64,000 bases of DNA from the NCBI GenBank assembly GCA_963844635.1, contig CAWJPD010000001.1, positions 425,928-489,927 on the forward strand, read 5' to 3'. The position numbers and the translations under genes were made by a program. Under the pieces are notes generated by a model that had not been told where the DNA came from, did no database searches, and saw only the letters and a program-made list of their open reading frames with translations. This document shows, piece by piece, positions 8,697-18,716 of the stretch (its first letter is position 1; each line of letters starts with the position of its first letter). This DNA is from JAJPKK01 sp963844635. GTDB taxonomy: Bacteria; Pseudomonadota; Alphaproteobacteria; Rhizobiales; Xanthobacteraceae.

Positions 8697-8921
8697 TCAC
8701 CGCACAGCGGTCATACCGCTATTGGTGAGCGCAATCGGCTTGCCTGCCTTCAGGGGTGGTCCCGCGGCGATCCGAGCCGAATCATCAGAGGTATCCGAGG
8801 CGGCGATATGAGTGGAAATTCCTACCAGCAGCACCGCGATCGACAAAACAAGCGAGATCACCACAATTTTCAGGTGCGTAGTGCGGTCCGCAGTGAAGAT
8901 CGTCGCGTTGTTCATGGCCAC
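8697..8921 (-). CDS. Small single-pass membrane protein of unknown function
   Basis: 74 residues: a short polar N-terminus (TIFTADRTTHLK), one strongly hydrophobic segment at about residues 18-38 (IVVISLVLSIAVLLVGI) and a hydrophilic C-terminus. It resembles small hypothetical proteins seen in Bradyrhizobium relatives, but I recognise no named family. Support for a real gene comes from its own terminator at 8618-8641 and a CtrA-like box 58 bp upstream of its start. Nothing in the sequence gives a molecular role. Confidence 0.75.
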   Translation of the reverse strand: MAMNNATIFTADRTTHLKIVVISLVLSIAVLLVGISTHIAASDTSDDSARIAAGPPLKAGKPIALTNSGMTAVR

Positions 8922-8978
8922 CCCCTCGGGCTTTCTGGGTGATTAGTGTCTCGGGCCAACGTGTGGGTTCAAAGTTTA

Positions 8979-8994
8979 TTAACGCACAGGTAAC
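8979..8994 (-). promoter_or_regulatory. Candidate CtrA box
   Basis: TTAA-CGCACAG-GTAAC matches the consensus TTAA-N7-TTAAC with one mismatch in the second half-site. It lies just upstream of the small membrane protein gene on the minus strand and not far from ctrA itself. The rest of 8922-9249 holds no gene that I can support. Confidence 0.5.
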
Positions 8995-9249
8995 TTTTTT
9001 GGCGAAGGCCGGGGCGACCGGATGAAAACGCGTTTTGTAGAAGATTTTGTCCACCCCGGGGCCGCTATTGCGACGCTGGCGTGAAACGCGCAGCCAGCCA
9101 TCTTGTTCCGGAGAACCCATCTCCGCCCGAGCGTCAGTTCGCCGCGCTCCTGCCAGTGTGCAAACCCTGCTTGGCGGGCGAGCGGTATTGAATGTTGGCC
9201 CCACCGATGCCAACAGAAGCGGCGGCGCGATTCCGCGCAGGGGGCGGCC

Positions 9250-10938
9250 ATGCTCACCCGGCTTTCGATCCGCGACATCGTGCTGATCGACCGGCTTGAC
9301 ATCGATTTCAGGGACAGGCTTTCGGTTCTGACCGGCGAGACCGGTGCCGGCAAGTCGATCCTGCTCGATTCGTTTGCGTTGGCGCTGGGGGCGCGCGGTG
9401 ACTCCGGCCTGGTCCGCGACGGGGCCGAGCAGGGCCAGGTTACCGCCGCTTTTGAGGTTGCATCGGATCACCCGGTCCGTGCGACACTGACGGCAAACGG
9501 TATTCCCGTCGATGACGAGCTGATCCTGCGCCGCGTACAATTACGGGACGGTCGAAGCCGCGCTTTGGTGAACGAGCAGCCGGTCGGCATTGCGGTGCTG
9601 CGCAATCTCGGCCGCGCCCTTGTCGAAATCCATGGTCAGCACGATGAGCGCGCGCTCATGGATGTCTCGACGCATCGGTTGCTGCTTGATGCCTATGGCG
9701 GCCTCGAAAGCGCCGCCGCGGAGGTTGCGCAGCTCTGGATGCTGAGACGCGCTGCCGAGCAGCAGGTTGCGCAGCACCGCCTTGAGGTGGAGCGTGCCAG
9801 GCGCGAAAGCGATTGGCTGCGCCATGCCGCCGACGAACTTGCCGCGCTTGATCCGCAGCCGGGCGAGGAGACGACACTCGCCGAGCGTCGCGCGCAGCTC
9901 ATGCAGTCGGAGAAGATCGCAGAAGATTTGCGCGAGGCGGCGGCTTCGGTCTCCGGTGCCGCTTCCCCGGTGCCTCTGCTCGCGGCGGCGCTGCGGCGGC
10001 TGGAAAGGCGGCAGTCCCAGGCCCCCGGTCATCTCGAACCAGCAGTGAGAGCGCTTGATGCTGCGCTGAACGCGATCGAGGACGCTCGCCATCTCATCGC
10101 GAGCGCGCTCGAAGCGGCGGCCTACGATCCCCGCATGCTGGAGGGGATCGAGGAGCGCCTGTTTGCGTTGCGGGCAGCCGGACGCAAATATGCCGTGCCG
10201 GTCGATGAATTGGCTGCGCTCGCGCGTCGCCATGCCGCCGATATCGCGCTCGTCGATGCGGGAATCGAACAACTCGAAGCACTGGAGAAAATGGCTATCG
10301 CCGCCGCGGCGCGCTATGCCGAAGCGGCGGTGCAGCTTTCGTTGCGGCGTCACGAGATTGCCCGGACTCTGGAAGCCGCCGTCACCGGCGAACTCGCGCC
10401 GCTCAAGCTAGATCGCGCGAGTTTCTCCGTGATGATCGCGACGGCACCCGATGCGCCGGGACCGGATGGGATCGACCGCGTCGAATTCTGGGTGCGCACC
10501 AATCCGGGTACCCAGCCGGGACCTCTGATGAAGGTCGCATCGGGCGGAGAACTCGCCCGCTTCATGCTGGCGCTCAAGGTCGTCATTGCCGACCGCGGAT
10601 CGGCGCCGACCCTGGTTTTCGACGAGATCGACAGCGGGGTCGGCGGTGCCGTCGCCGATGCGATCGGAGTTCGTCTTGCCCGCCTCGGCAAAGGCGTGCA
10701 GGTCCTGGCCGTCACCCACGCACCGCAAGTCGCCGCACGCGCTGATCATCACCTGCTGATCACGAAGGATTCGCAGGCCCGAGGGTCCCGCGTCGTGACC
10801 AAGGTCGCAGAGCTTGTGCCCGAACGCCGCCGCGAAGAGATCGCGCGCATGCTGGCCGGGGCCAAAATCACCGCTGAAGCGCGAGCTGCGGCCGAACGGC
10901 TGATGCGAGCTGCCGGTGCAGGCCGTAAGCACGCGTAG
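9250..10938 (+). CDS. recN: DNA repair ATPase RecN
   Basis: 562 residues from ATG 9250; the frame is open further upstream but that part has no RecN similarity. N-terminal MLTRLSIRDIVLIDRLDI and Walker A GETGAGKS at residues 29-36 open an SMC-like protein, with a coiled-coil middle (WLRHAADELAALDPQ) and a C-terminal ABC signature (KVASGGELARFMLALK) and Walker B (LVFDEIDSGVGG). RecN holds broken ends together in double-strand break repair. bamD, its usual upstream neighbour, and ligA, often downstream, are both absent here. Confidence 0.95.
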   Translation: MLTRLSIRDIVLIDRLDIDFRDRLSVLTGETGAGKSILLDSFALALGARGDSGLVRDGAEQGQVTAAFEVASDHPVRATLTANGIPVDDELILRRVQLRDGRSRALVNEQPVGIAVLRNLGRALVEIHGQHDERALMDVSTHRLLLDAYGGLESAAAEVAQLWMLRRAAEQQVAQHRLEVERARRESDWLRHAADELAALDPQPGEETTLAERRAQLMQSEKIAEDLREAAASVSGAASPVPLLAAALRRLERRQSQAPGHLEPAVRALDAALNAIEDARHLIASALEAAAYDPRMLEGIEERLFALRAAGRKYAVPVDELAALARRHAADIALVDAGIEQLEALEKMAIAAAARYAEAAVQLSLRRHEIARTLEAAVTGELAPLKLDRASFSVMIATAPDAPGPDGIDRVEFWVRTNPGTQPGPLMKVASGGELARFMLALKVVIADRGSAPTLVFDEIDSGVGGAVADAIGVRLARLGKGVQVLAVTHAPQVAARADHHLLITKDSQARGSRVVTKVAELVPERRREEIARMLAGAKITAEARAAAERLMRAAGAGRKHA

Positions 10939-11077
10939 AGCGGGATTCGTTCAGGTTGAATCGCCTCCCGCTCGGTTCTCTTTTGCGCATCCGTCGCGGA
11001 CTGCGCTCGACGACGGATGCACGGTGATCGTGCGCATGATCTTGTCCGAAAAGTCTGTAACTTTACGGATCATGCGC
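10937..11077 (+). repeat. Dispersed intergenic repeat, long form, copy 3
   Basis: Begins in the recN stop codon (TAGAGCGGG). Between modules A and B sits an extra inverted segment CCGTCGCGGACTGCG ... CGACGGATGC, also present in copy 7. It separates the convergent recN and cysNC genes and may terminate both. Confidence 0.88.
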
Positions 11078-11082
11078 TAACT

Positions 11083-12967
11083 TCACGTGAGTACCCCGCG
11101 CTCCCGGAGGGCCGCGATGACGATGTCGGCCAATTCCTCGGGGCGCCTCTGGGCGGTGACGAGGTGCAGTTCCGGAGCGGCGGGGGGCTCGTAGGGCGCA
11201 TCGACGCCGGTGAAGTTCTTCAGCCGCCCGGCCTTGGCGCTCGCGTAGAGGCCTTTGGGATCTCGTTTGACGCATTCATCGAGCGGCGTATCAACAAAAA
11301 CCTCGAGGAACTCGCCGGTGCCCATCAGTCCGCGAACCATGTCCCGTTCCGCCCGATAAGGCGAGATGAACGCGCACAACACGATAAGGCCGCTCTCAAC
11401 CATGAGCTTGGCCACCTCGCCGACGCGGCGGATGTTTTCTACGCGGTCGGCCTCGGTGAAGCCCAGGTCGCGGTTGAGGCCATGACGCACATTATCGCCG
11501 TCCAGCAGCATGGTGTGGTGGCCACTCGCATGGAGATGCTGCTCGACCATGTTGGCGATCGTCGATTTGCCGGCGCCGGACAATCCGGTGAACCACAGCA
11601 CGGCGGGGGCTTGCCGCTTCAGCGTGGCGCGCTCGGCCTTGCCGACGCTCAGCGGCTGCCAATGGATGTTGGTGGCGCGGCGCAGGCCAAACGCGATCAT
11701 GCCGGCGCCGACGGTGCGGTTCGAATAGCGGTCGATGACGATGAATGCGCCGGTTTTGCGGTTATCCTTGTAGGAGTCGAAGGCGACCGGCGCCGCGGTG
11801 GAAACATTGCAGAAGGCAATGTCGTTCAGGCCAAGCGTGTGCGCGACGACCGGCTCACGCGTGTTCATGTCAATCCGGTGCTTGATGGCGGTGATGCTAG
11901 CCGAAACGATCCGCGTGCCGATGCGCAGCAGATAGGAGCGGCCGGGGATCAGCGGCTCGCGGTCCATCCAGATCATGTGCGCGGCAAACTGGTCCGCCAC
12001 CTCCGGCCGCGCAGTCGGGGCGACCAGCATGTCTCCGCGGCCGACGTCGAGCGGCTCCGCAAGTGTAATGTTCACCGCGTCGCCGGCCTCTGCGGCATCG
12101 TGTTCGCCGTCGAGGGTAATGATCCGCTCGACCATTGACACCGCACCCGAGGTCGCGACCACGATCGGATCACCCCTGCGGATTTGCCCGCTGGCAATGG
12201 TTCCCGCATAGGCGCGAAAATCCGCATCGGGCCGGTTGACCCACTGTACGGGGAAGCGGAACGGCTTGGTCACCGCATCATCGGCGACTTCGAGGGCCTC
12301 GAGACAGGGCAGCAGGGCAGGGCCGCGATACCACGGCATGTTCCCGGAAGGGGCGATAACGTTGTCGCCGAACCGCGCCGACACCGGGATCGGCACGATC
12401 GAGGTGAAGCCCAGTGGCGTCGCGAAGGCGACATAGTCCCCGACGATGCGCTCAAACGTCTCACGGCGGAAACCGACGAGATCGATCTTGTTCACCGCGA
12501 CGACGATGTGGCGGATGCCGAACAGCGAGCAGATCAACGAATGGCGCCGGGTCTGGACCAGCACGCCTTTGCGGGCATCGATCAGGATGACCGCGGCGTG
12601 TGCATTCGACGCGCCGGTCGCCATATTGCGGGTATATTGCTCGTGCCCCGGGGTATCGGCGACGATGAAGGAACGCTTGGGAGTACTGAAGTAGCGATGC
12701 GCCACATCGATGGTGATGCCCTGCTCGCGTTCCGCCTGCAGCCCGTCGACCAGCAGCGCGAAATCGATGTCGCCCTTGGCTGCACCGCGACGCTCGGAGT
12801 TCTTGAGCGAGCGCGGCGAGTTGGTCTTCGAAAATGAGCTTCGAGTCGTGAAGCAGGCGGCCGATCAAAGTCGATTTTCCGTCGTCGACCGAGCCGCAGG
12901 TAATGAACCGCAACAGGTCCATTTCGCGCGGCTCCGCCGGTTGCTGGCGCAGCGCGACGGCATCCAT
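11083..12967 (-). CDS. cysNC: Bifunctional sulfate adenylyltransferase subunit 1 / APS kinase, one frame change
   Basis: The N-terminal half is the GTPase subunit CysN: CGSVDDGKSTLIGRLL, DTPGHEQYTRNM, NKIDL. The C-terminal half is APS kinase CysC with P-loop WFTGLSGAGKST and LDGDNVRHGLNRDLGF. With CysD it makes adenylylsulfate from sulfate and ATP, then phosphorylates it to PAPS. Near 12810 the frame slips by one base: before it reads EDQLAALA, after it reads SLKNSERRGAAKGDIDFALL. Corrected length is about 627 residues, normal for the fusion. The span holds one surplus base, so I read it as a sequencing insertion. The start overlaps the cysD stop by one base. Confidence 0.92.
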
Positions 12968-13947
12968 CAGAAATATCCTTCGCGCTTCTTCTTTTCCATC
13001 GACGCGACCTCGTCGGCATCGATGAGCCGCCCCTGCCGCTCGGACACACGTGCGGCAGCCATTTCCGCAATGACTTCGTCAACCGTTGTGGCATCCGATT
13101 CGATGGCGCCCGACAGCGGATAGCAGCCCAAGGTGCGGAAGCGAACACGCCGCGATTGCGGGACCTCGCCGGCAGCGAGCGGCAGCCGTTTGTCGTCCAC
13201 CATGATCCAGGTGCCGTCGCGCCATACCACCGGGCGCTCGCTGGCGAAATAAAGCGGCACCACGGGGATCGCTTCCGCCATGATGTACCGCCACACGTCC
13301 AACTCGGTCCAGTTCGACAAAGGGAAGACCCTGATCAACTCGCCAGCATCGATGCGGGTGTTGAACAGGTTCCACAGTTCGGGGCGCTGATCGCGCGGGT
13401 CCCAGCTGTGACTTTTCGAGCGGAACGAAAAAATGCGCTCCTTGGCGCGGCTTTTCTCCTCGTCGCGGCGCGCGCCGCCGAAAGCGGCGTCGAATTCGTG
13501 GAGGTCAAGCGCCCGGCGCAGCGCCTCGGTTTTCATCACGCGGGTATGGATTGCCGAGCCCGATGCGATCGGACTGATTCCGCGCGCAAGCCCGTCTTCG
13601 TTCACATGGACGATCAGATCGAGGCCGAGCCGGCGCGCGGTATCGTCGCGGAAAGCGATCATGTCGCGGAACTTCCACGTCGTGTCGATGTGCAGCAGCG
13701 GGAACGGAAGCGGCGAGGGGTGAAATGCCTTGATGGCGAGGTGCAGCATGACGCTGGAATCCTTGCCGACCGAATAGAGCATCACCGGTTTTCGAAACTC
13801 GGCGACGACCTCGCGCATGATCTCTATCGCTTCGGCTTCGAGGCGCCTGAGGTGCGGAGAAAGACTTCGCTTCGCAATCGTTTCCGCAGAGTTCTGCGAT
13901 AAGACGGCTTGCGTGCCGGCGTTGTCCCGTCTCCCCGGTTCACTCAT
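12967..13947 (-). CDS. cysD: Sulfate adenylyltransferase subunit 2
   Basis: 326 residues of the adenine nucleotide alpha-hydrolase superfamily. The PP-motif is MLYSVGKDSSVMLHLA near residue 57; later segments FPLLHIDTTWKFRDMI and RRDEEKSRAKERIFSFR are diagnostic of CysD. The enzyme forms the catalytic half of ATP sulfurylase, activated by the GTPase CysN. The N-terminal about 28 residues (GRRDNAGTQAVLSQNSAET) are a less conserved extension. It heads a cysD-cysNC operon with a TGATG overlap. PAPS may feed cysteine synthesis or sulfation of cell-surface sugars; no cysH or sulfotransferase is in the window. Confidence 0.95.
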   Translation of the reverse strand: MSEPGRRDNAGTQAVLSQNSAETIAKRSLSPHLRRLEAEAIEIMREVVAEFRKPVMLYSVGKDSSVMLHLAIKAFHPSPLPFPLLHIDTTWKFRDMIAFRDDTARRLGLDLIVHVNEDGLARGISPIASGSAIHTRVMKTEALRRALDLHEFDAAFGGARRDEEKSRAKERIFSFRSKSHSWDPRDQRPELWNLFNTRIDAGELIRVFPLSNWTELDVWRYIMAEAIPVVPLYFASERPVVWRDGTWIMVDDKRLPLAAGEVPQSRRVRFRTLGCYPLSGAIESDATTVDEVIAEMAAARVSERQGRLIDADEVASMEKKKREGYF

Positions 13948-14200
13948 GGCTCTTCCTGCGACGGCGCGCCGGTGACTTGGGTAGGGAGGGCAAAGGCGGC
14001 CGAGGACTCACAATGTCGGCTGAACGTTCGTTCCGCCGTGCCCAGGCGCTCGAGTGTGATTGGCATGGCTTAGGTGAAAATCCTTTCCTGGTGGGCACGG
14101 CGGCACAGACGCCGTGCATCTCTGCAGTTTTGAAGGCCGCCTTTGCCCACGCTACGAGACCACAGGACTCCACTCAACGGTATGCACCCCAAGCAGAGCA

Positions 14201-15181
14201 TTACCGGTAGCGATCGTGGCAATCGAGAAATCCGACAACGTATCGCCGCACGGCATCTTCGAGCGGTGTGAAAGGTGCATTGTAGCCGGCGCGGCGGAGA
14301 TTTTCGACCGAGGCTTGTGTGAAATACTGATAGCTGCCACGGATCGACTCCGGCGCCTCGACGTATTCGATATTCGGCGAACGGCCGAGCGCTGCGAACA
14401 TGGCGGCGATCATGTCGCGAAAACTCCGCGCGCTGCCGGTGCCAACGTTGAACAGGCCGCTGACCGAGGGCGTTGCGATGATCCAGTTGATCACCGCGAT
14501 CGCATCATCGATATAGATGAAGTCGCGGCGCTGGTCGCCGTCTGCGATGCCGTCGCGGTGGGACTTGAACAGGCGTACCGGCTGTCCGGCCTTGGCGCCG
14601 TCGAACACTTTGCAGAGCACGCTCATCATTTCGCCCTTGTGGTATTCGTTCGGGCCATAAACATTGAAGAACTTCAGCCCCGCCCATTGAGGGGGCAGGT
14701 CCACCCGGTTGGCGGCCCGCTCGGCGATCACAAGGTCGAACAGATGCTTGCTCCAGCCATAGGCATTCAACGGTCGCAGCCCCCTAAGGGCCGACGGCGA
14801 GACATCGTCGAGGAACCCAGCCTCGCCCCCGCCATAGGTTGCGGCGGACGACGCGTAGATGAAGGGCGTGCGTGTGGTGGTGCACCACTCCAGCAGCCGC
14901 AGCGACAAGCGGAAATTGTTTTCGATCAGCCGGTCGGCATCGGTTTCGGTCGTGGCGGAGATGGCCCCGAGATGGAGGACGGCATCGAGCTTGCGCCTGT
15001 CGAGCCATGCCCAGAGGTCGGCCGGCGGTACGAAGTCGGCGAGTTGATGCTTGCCCAGGTTGCGCCACTTGCCGGCGCTTCCAAGTGTGTCGTTCACGAC
15101 GACATCCGTCCGCCCCGCGTCGTTGAGGGCAGCTACCAAATTCGAGCCGATAAAGCCTGCTCCGCCGGTCACCAGGAACAT
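14201..15181 (-). CDS. hldD: ADP-L-glycero-D-manno-heptose 6-epimerase
   Basis: 326 residues of the extended SDR family. GGAGFIG at residues 6-12 binds NADP; the catalytic triad is represented by Ser111/Ser112 and Tyr141-GWS-Lys145. The segments NDTLGSAGKWRNL, LKFFNVYGPNEYHKGEM and SHRDGIADGDQRRDFIY are characteristic of HldD (RfaD). It inverts C6 of ADP-D,D-heptose to supply heptose for the lipopolysaccharide inner core in the cytoplasm. The other heptose genes (hldE, gmhA, gmhB) are not adjacent. The frame is intact throughout. Confidence 0.95.
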   Translation of the reverse strand: MFLVTGGAGFIGSNLVAALNDAGRTDVVVNDTLGSAGKWRNLGKHQLADFVPPADLWAWLDRRKLDAVLHLGAISATTETDADRLIENNFRLSLRLLEWCTTTRTPFIYASSAATYGGGEAGFLDDVSPSALRGLRPLNAYGWSKHLFDLVIAERAANRVDLPPQWAGLKFFNVYGPNEYHKGEMMSVLCKVFDGAKAGQPVRLFKSHRDGIADGDQRRDFIYIDDAIAVINWIIATPSVSGLFNVGTGSARSFRDMIAAMFAALGRSPNIEYVEAPESIRGSYQYFTQASVENLRRAGYNAPFTPLEDAVRRYVVGFLDCHDRYR

Positions 15182-15513
15182 GGCGTGGCTGCCCCCAAAG
15201 CATTCGTGGTGTTTGCCTTATCAGTCGCCGGGCGGCAAGAGGGCGCTCCGCCGGATCGCCTGGGCATCCAGTTGCCGAATTGGCATTCGGCCCCGCCGTC
15301 ATCCTGTTCGCAGAAGATAAGCCGCTCAAGCTCACTTCGCGGTCATCTCCTCCTCGTCAGAAGCGCAGACTCCGGCATGGACCGGGTGGTCGAGCCCGAT
15401 CCTCGAGTCAACCGTCGCTCTGTGCTGGCTTGGCGCGGACCAGACTCTGGCAGTGGCGCGAAGATGAACTTGCGACGCAATTCCGCAAGAGACCACGCCA
15501 GCACCGCATCTAC
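15182..15513. other. Intergenic stretch without a supported gene
   Basis: 332 bp between hldD and the ParB-like gene. I see no coding pattern, repeat copy or clear hairpin. Confidence 0.4.
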
Positions 15514-16509
15514 TTACGCTGAATTGGTTGGTGAAGTTTGATTTTGTGGGGAACCGACCGGGGGAGTCGGGACGCCAGCGACCTTTTTTTGTTTGGCAGG
15601 AGTGTGGGGGAGGAGGCGGGTTAGTTCTGCGCGGATACGGTCGACCATTGCCTGGACGCGCCCCACCTTATTAACCGCGGCATCGACTATCGATGCACTT
15701 TGAATTGCCCCCAGGTCGATGGCATCGAATGCCTCCAGCAGGGCAGAGCCACTCTCGCGCCGCTCACGATCGCCGTGCAGCATCTCGCACAGCGCCTTGA
15801 TCGTGCGCGCGGACAGGGCCCCGGGTCGGTTGTTGGCGGTCTGCGTCACGCATTGCAAAGCGGTGATCAGGGTGGCCTCGCCAAATCGCTTCAGGCACTG
15901 GGCGATCGCGCCGACTGCCATTGTTTGCCCCGGCGCCTGCTTGTCAGCTGGGACTGGATAGCGCAGGAGTTCTACCTCGGCGCAAGCGCACACCTGCGCC
16001 AGCTGGACAGCCCAGGGTTCGCTGGCTACCAGGGCGGCCGCGTGCAGTGCCATGCGGGAGATTGGGGTCGTCGTGCCGTTAATCGCTTTGAAGGCGGCAG
16101 CCTGCTCTTCCCGGGCAGCGATGACGACTTGGCATGGCACGCTATCCAAGCCGACCAGCGCCGCAGCCGTCGTGCGATGCTGGCCGTCAATGATGGCAAA
16201 CTTGCCACCCGCCACCGGCGACACAACCACCGGCGCAAAGCATGACCAAGAGAAGGCGCGTGCGATACGGTCGACATTTCGGCGACCGTTACCCACGATC
16301 GGACGCTGATAGGTGGGGTCGATGATGAGATCGGCGATCTGCACCCATTGCAGCATCGGGGCTGCACCGGCGCTCACGCACTTCGGCTTCTCGAAGCCTT
16401 CGGTAGTAATCGTCCTCATCGCGATATAGACCCTCGACGCAACCTCGCAGCCCAACTCCACCGAGTTCCGCGGGACCGGCGCACTCAGCGACTGCCTAGA
16501 CGCGTGCAA
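15514..16509 (-). CDS. ParB/sulfiredoxin-fold protein with DGQHR motif
   Basis: 331 residues, or about 301 if initiated at the internal Met in MRTITTEGF. The core LIIDPTYQRPIVGNGRRNVDRIARAF followed by FAIIDGQHRTTAAALVG shows the ParB/Srx nucleotide-binding fold with the DGQHR loop, as in DndB-like and phage ParB-like proteins. The middle contains EEQAAAFKAING and the C-terminus is proline-rich and disordered (HTPAKQKKVAGVPTPPVGS). No parA or parS context exists, so a chromosome-partition role is unlikely. Such genes are common in phage-derived islands, and this one lies 2 kb from the tRNA-Arg element. Function unknown. Confidence 0.75.
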   Translation of the reverse strand: MHASRQSLSAPVPRNSVELGCEVASRVYIAMRTITTEGFEKPKCVSAGAAPMLQWVQIADLIIDPTYQRPIVGNGRRNVDRIARAFSWSCFAPVVVSPVAGGKFAIIDGQHRTTAAALVGLDSVPCQVVIAAREEQAAAFKAINGTTTPISRMALHAAALVASEPWAVQLAQVCACAEVELLRYPVPADKQAPGQTMAVGAIAQCLKRFGEATLITALQCVTQTANNRPGALSARTIKALCEMLHGDRERRESGSALLEAFDAIDLGAIQSASIVDAAVNKVGRVQAMVDRIRAELTRLLPHTPAKQKKVAGVPTPPVGSPQNQTSPTNSA

Positions 16510-17102
16510 TCCGGCACGGGATAGTCGGCACGAGTCCTAAGAACTTTTTCAACAGCAACTTGTAAACGACATCGAGTTCAACTGGGTTCCAAAGTCTATA
16601 AGTGATTACATATACTATATTTTTTGCACGTGAGGCGCCTGCCTGGACGGCTTACGCCCTTAAGAAAATGGTCTTAACGTCGGATTTCCGACAAACTGCG
16701 GAAGGGGCAGCAGCTGTGTCCCACTGGCCCGCGTCCTCGAATCAAAAACTTTGTAATCAAGTTAAGGTTGCAGCTGGCCGCTGTGCCGCGGCGGCCCTTC
16801 ATGTTGTCATGTGCAGTCGCCGGGTTTTGAAGCTGCGCAACATCCGCAACCCGCACACCTGGGGCGCCTGTTCGCGGGCGCGTAGCCCATTCTTCGTTCG
16901 GTGCGAGGACAGCCGCCCTTGAAGCTGCCAACGATCCGGCTATTCCAGGCCGCGCCCATATTCGGGGGCGCCAGGCGATCCATTGTGGCGCCCGACGTGA
17001 AGCAGCGCTCGCCGCCGTGCGGATAACTCAGGAGCCGACGAACAGCCGGCGCGTAAAACGCGGCATGGCCGGGGCTTGGAGTCAAAGGAGCATGCGCAAA
17101 AA
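16510..17102. other. AT-richer intergenic region between the ParB-like and GH5 genes
   Basis: About 590 bp once the GH5 gene is ended at its likely stop. The segment 16588-16624 is notably AT-rich and could hold the promoter of the ParB-like gene on the minus strand. Otherwise nothing supportable. Confidence 0.4.
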
Positions 17103-18403
17103 CTATCGAGCCAGGCCCAGCGCTGAAATGATCTCCGGTGTGAATAAAAAAGTTTCGTGGTTGGATATACCGGTTCCGGCTGAAGTATCGTTAAGCTCAT
17201 GCAAAATGATGGCACCGATACTTGCTTTATCGCAAAGCTCTCGCTGCGCTTGAATGAATTAACCCGACTCTCGAGTGTTGCCGCCACGGTGCCGCGGAAG
17301 TCCCCGTTGCAGCCAAATTCACCGTTCATAAGCTGAAGACGGTAGACGCCGTGATTATCGGCCCAATCCGTGACTTTCTTGATTTGCTTGGCAATGTAAG
17401 TCTCATCTTGAGGTATATCGAAATACGCGTCAAGTCCTTCCTTGTGTCGACCTTTGGTAAAATATGCGATCTTTGCCGCGCTCTCTCGATCGGACAGACT
17501 TTTATCTGCTTCGATGCTGTCAATCAAACTTCTTATTGCTATTTCTTTATCAGCCTTTTTGGGCGGAAAAGGCAGCCGATGGATGTACTGATAATGCCCA
17601 ATTTGGCCTTGCAGCGTAAACTGGTTCGGTTCATAGCCATGCCAGCTGTAAATTGTGTTTTGGTCAAATGCCTTGGGATCGAGCGAAATCAGTCCCCAGC
17701 GATCATCAACAGAATTGAATCCGCCTCCACCCACAATCAAGGTAACGTTCGGTGCGGCGCCCCGCACGGCCTTGAAAAGATATTCAAGCTGAGTTGGCCA
17801 CCGGTCGCCGGCAATCTTGGACGCGATTGGCGGCTCGTTAAAGAGTTCAAGACAGATTTGCGTGGGTTTGTTGATAGCTTCGATGGCAGCCGCTATGCGC
17901 CGTTCAATTTCAACCAAACGTTGGAATTTAGGTCCGGCAATGCCATCTGTCAGATCAATGTTGCTCCATCCAGCGACCGGATGTCCGCCATTCACGTGGA
18001 CGTCGAAGATCACCAATAGACCGACATTTACAAGATCAATTATACTTTCAGTTATCTGCGTCAAAAAGTTTGCCACGATCTCATCGTTCGCTGCGGAAAG
18101 CAGAGGGCCCGGGTCTACGACGAGCCTATAAACATCGAAGCCTGTGGCCTTGATCAGCGCACGACGCGCGGGAGGCATGACTTCATTCCAAGTGCCGCCG
18201 TTCCGATATGGATCGGGCACATATGTCGGTGGAGATCCTTGATGAAGGCCCCACCCAAAAGGCTGAAATACATTTACGCCTTTAAGCCGTTCCGAGCCAT
18301 TTCCCCACCGTAAACCTACCTTATTCCTGCCCAATGTAGGGCTGGGTGTGACCAAGCTGGCAGCGGAACCGACGAGAACCTGACGACGATCAAGCATGAA
18401 CAT
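17103..18403 (-). CDS. Exported glycoside hydrolase family 5 (cellulase-like), late frame change
   Basis: The N-terminus MFMLDRRQVLVGSAASLV resembles a twin-arginine signal. The body is a GH5 TIM barrel: LKGVNVFQPFGWG at the start, LLVIFDVHVNGGHP, acid/base Glu in CLELFNEPP, and nucleophile Glu in LMNGEFGC. Near 17258 the frame shifts by one base: the uncorrected frame runs into low-complexity sequence to 16940, while the alternative frame gives FIQAQRELCDKASIGAIILH and GISNHETFLFTPEIISALG, a credible C-terminus ending at 17103. Corrected length is about 433 residues. The substrate is probably a beta-glucan, but this is not determinable. Base composition is less GC-rich than its neighbours, suggesting transfer. 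Confidence 0.82.
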
Positions 18404-18500
18404 CTACCTCGCAGAACTGGCCCCCGCTCGTTGTTTTCCGAGGGTTGGCCAAACCGTCCCATTGGCGCCCCGCCGTGCCGATTAAGTTTTCTGATTTTAT

Positions 18501-18546
18501 TGGCGCGCTCGGAGAGATTCGAACTCCAGACCCTCAGATTCGAAGT
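18501..18546 (-). repeat. Attachment-site copy: 3' part of tRNA-Arg(TCG), left end of element 1
   Basis: 46 bp matching 36415-36460 with two mismatches. It contains the anticodon loop, variable loop, T-arm, acceptor strand and CCA of tRNA-Arg on the minus strand, but no 5' half. Together with the intact tRNA gene it brackets an about 17.9-kb insertion. Confidence 0.9.
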
Positions 18547-18716
18547 TTCATTTTCGCCTTCCAAACAAGTCCTTGTTCTACCACGAGATTAGCGAAGTCT
18601 GCCGAATAACCATCGGAAATAGTTCGCCTTTCCATTGACAGAGGCGGACATCGCTCCCCATATCCTGGACAGCGCGTGCCGTCAACGGGACGGACATCCA
18701 GCGGACACCAGAACTG

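Noticed and set aside
12800..12820. Programmed frameshift in cysNC
   Set aside because: No slippery heptamer or downstream structure seen, and similar one-base slips occur in many unrelated genes here.
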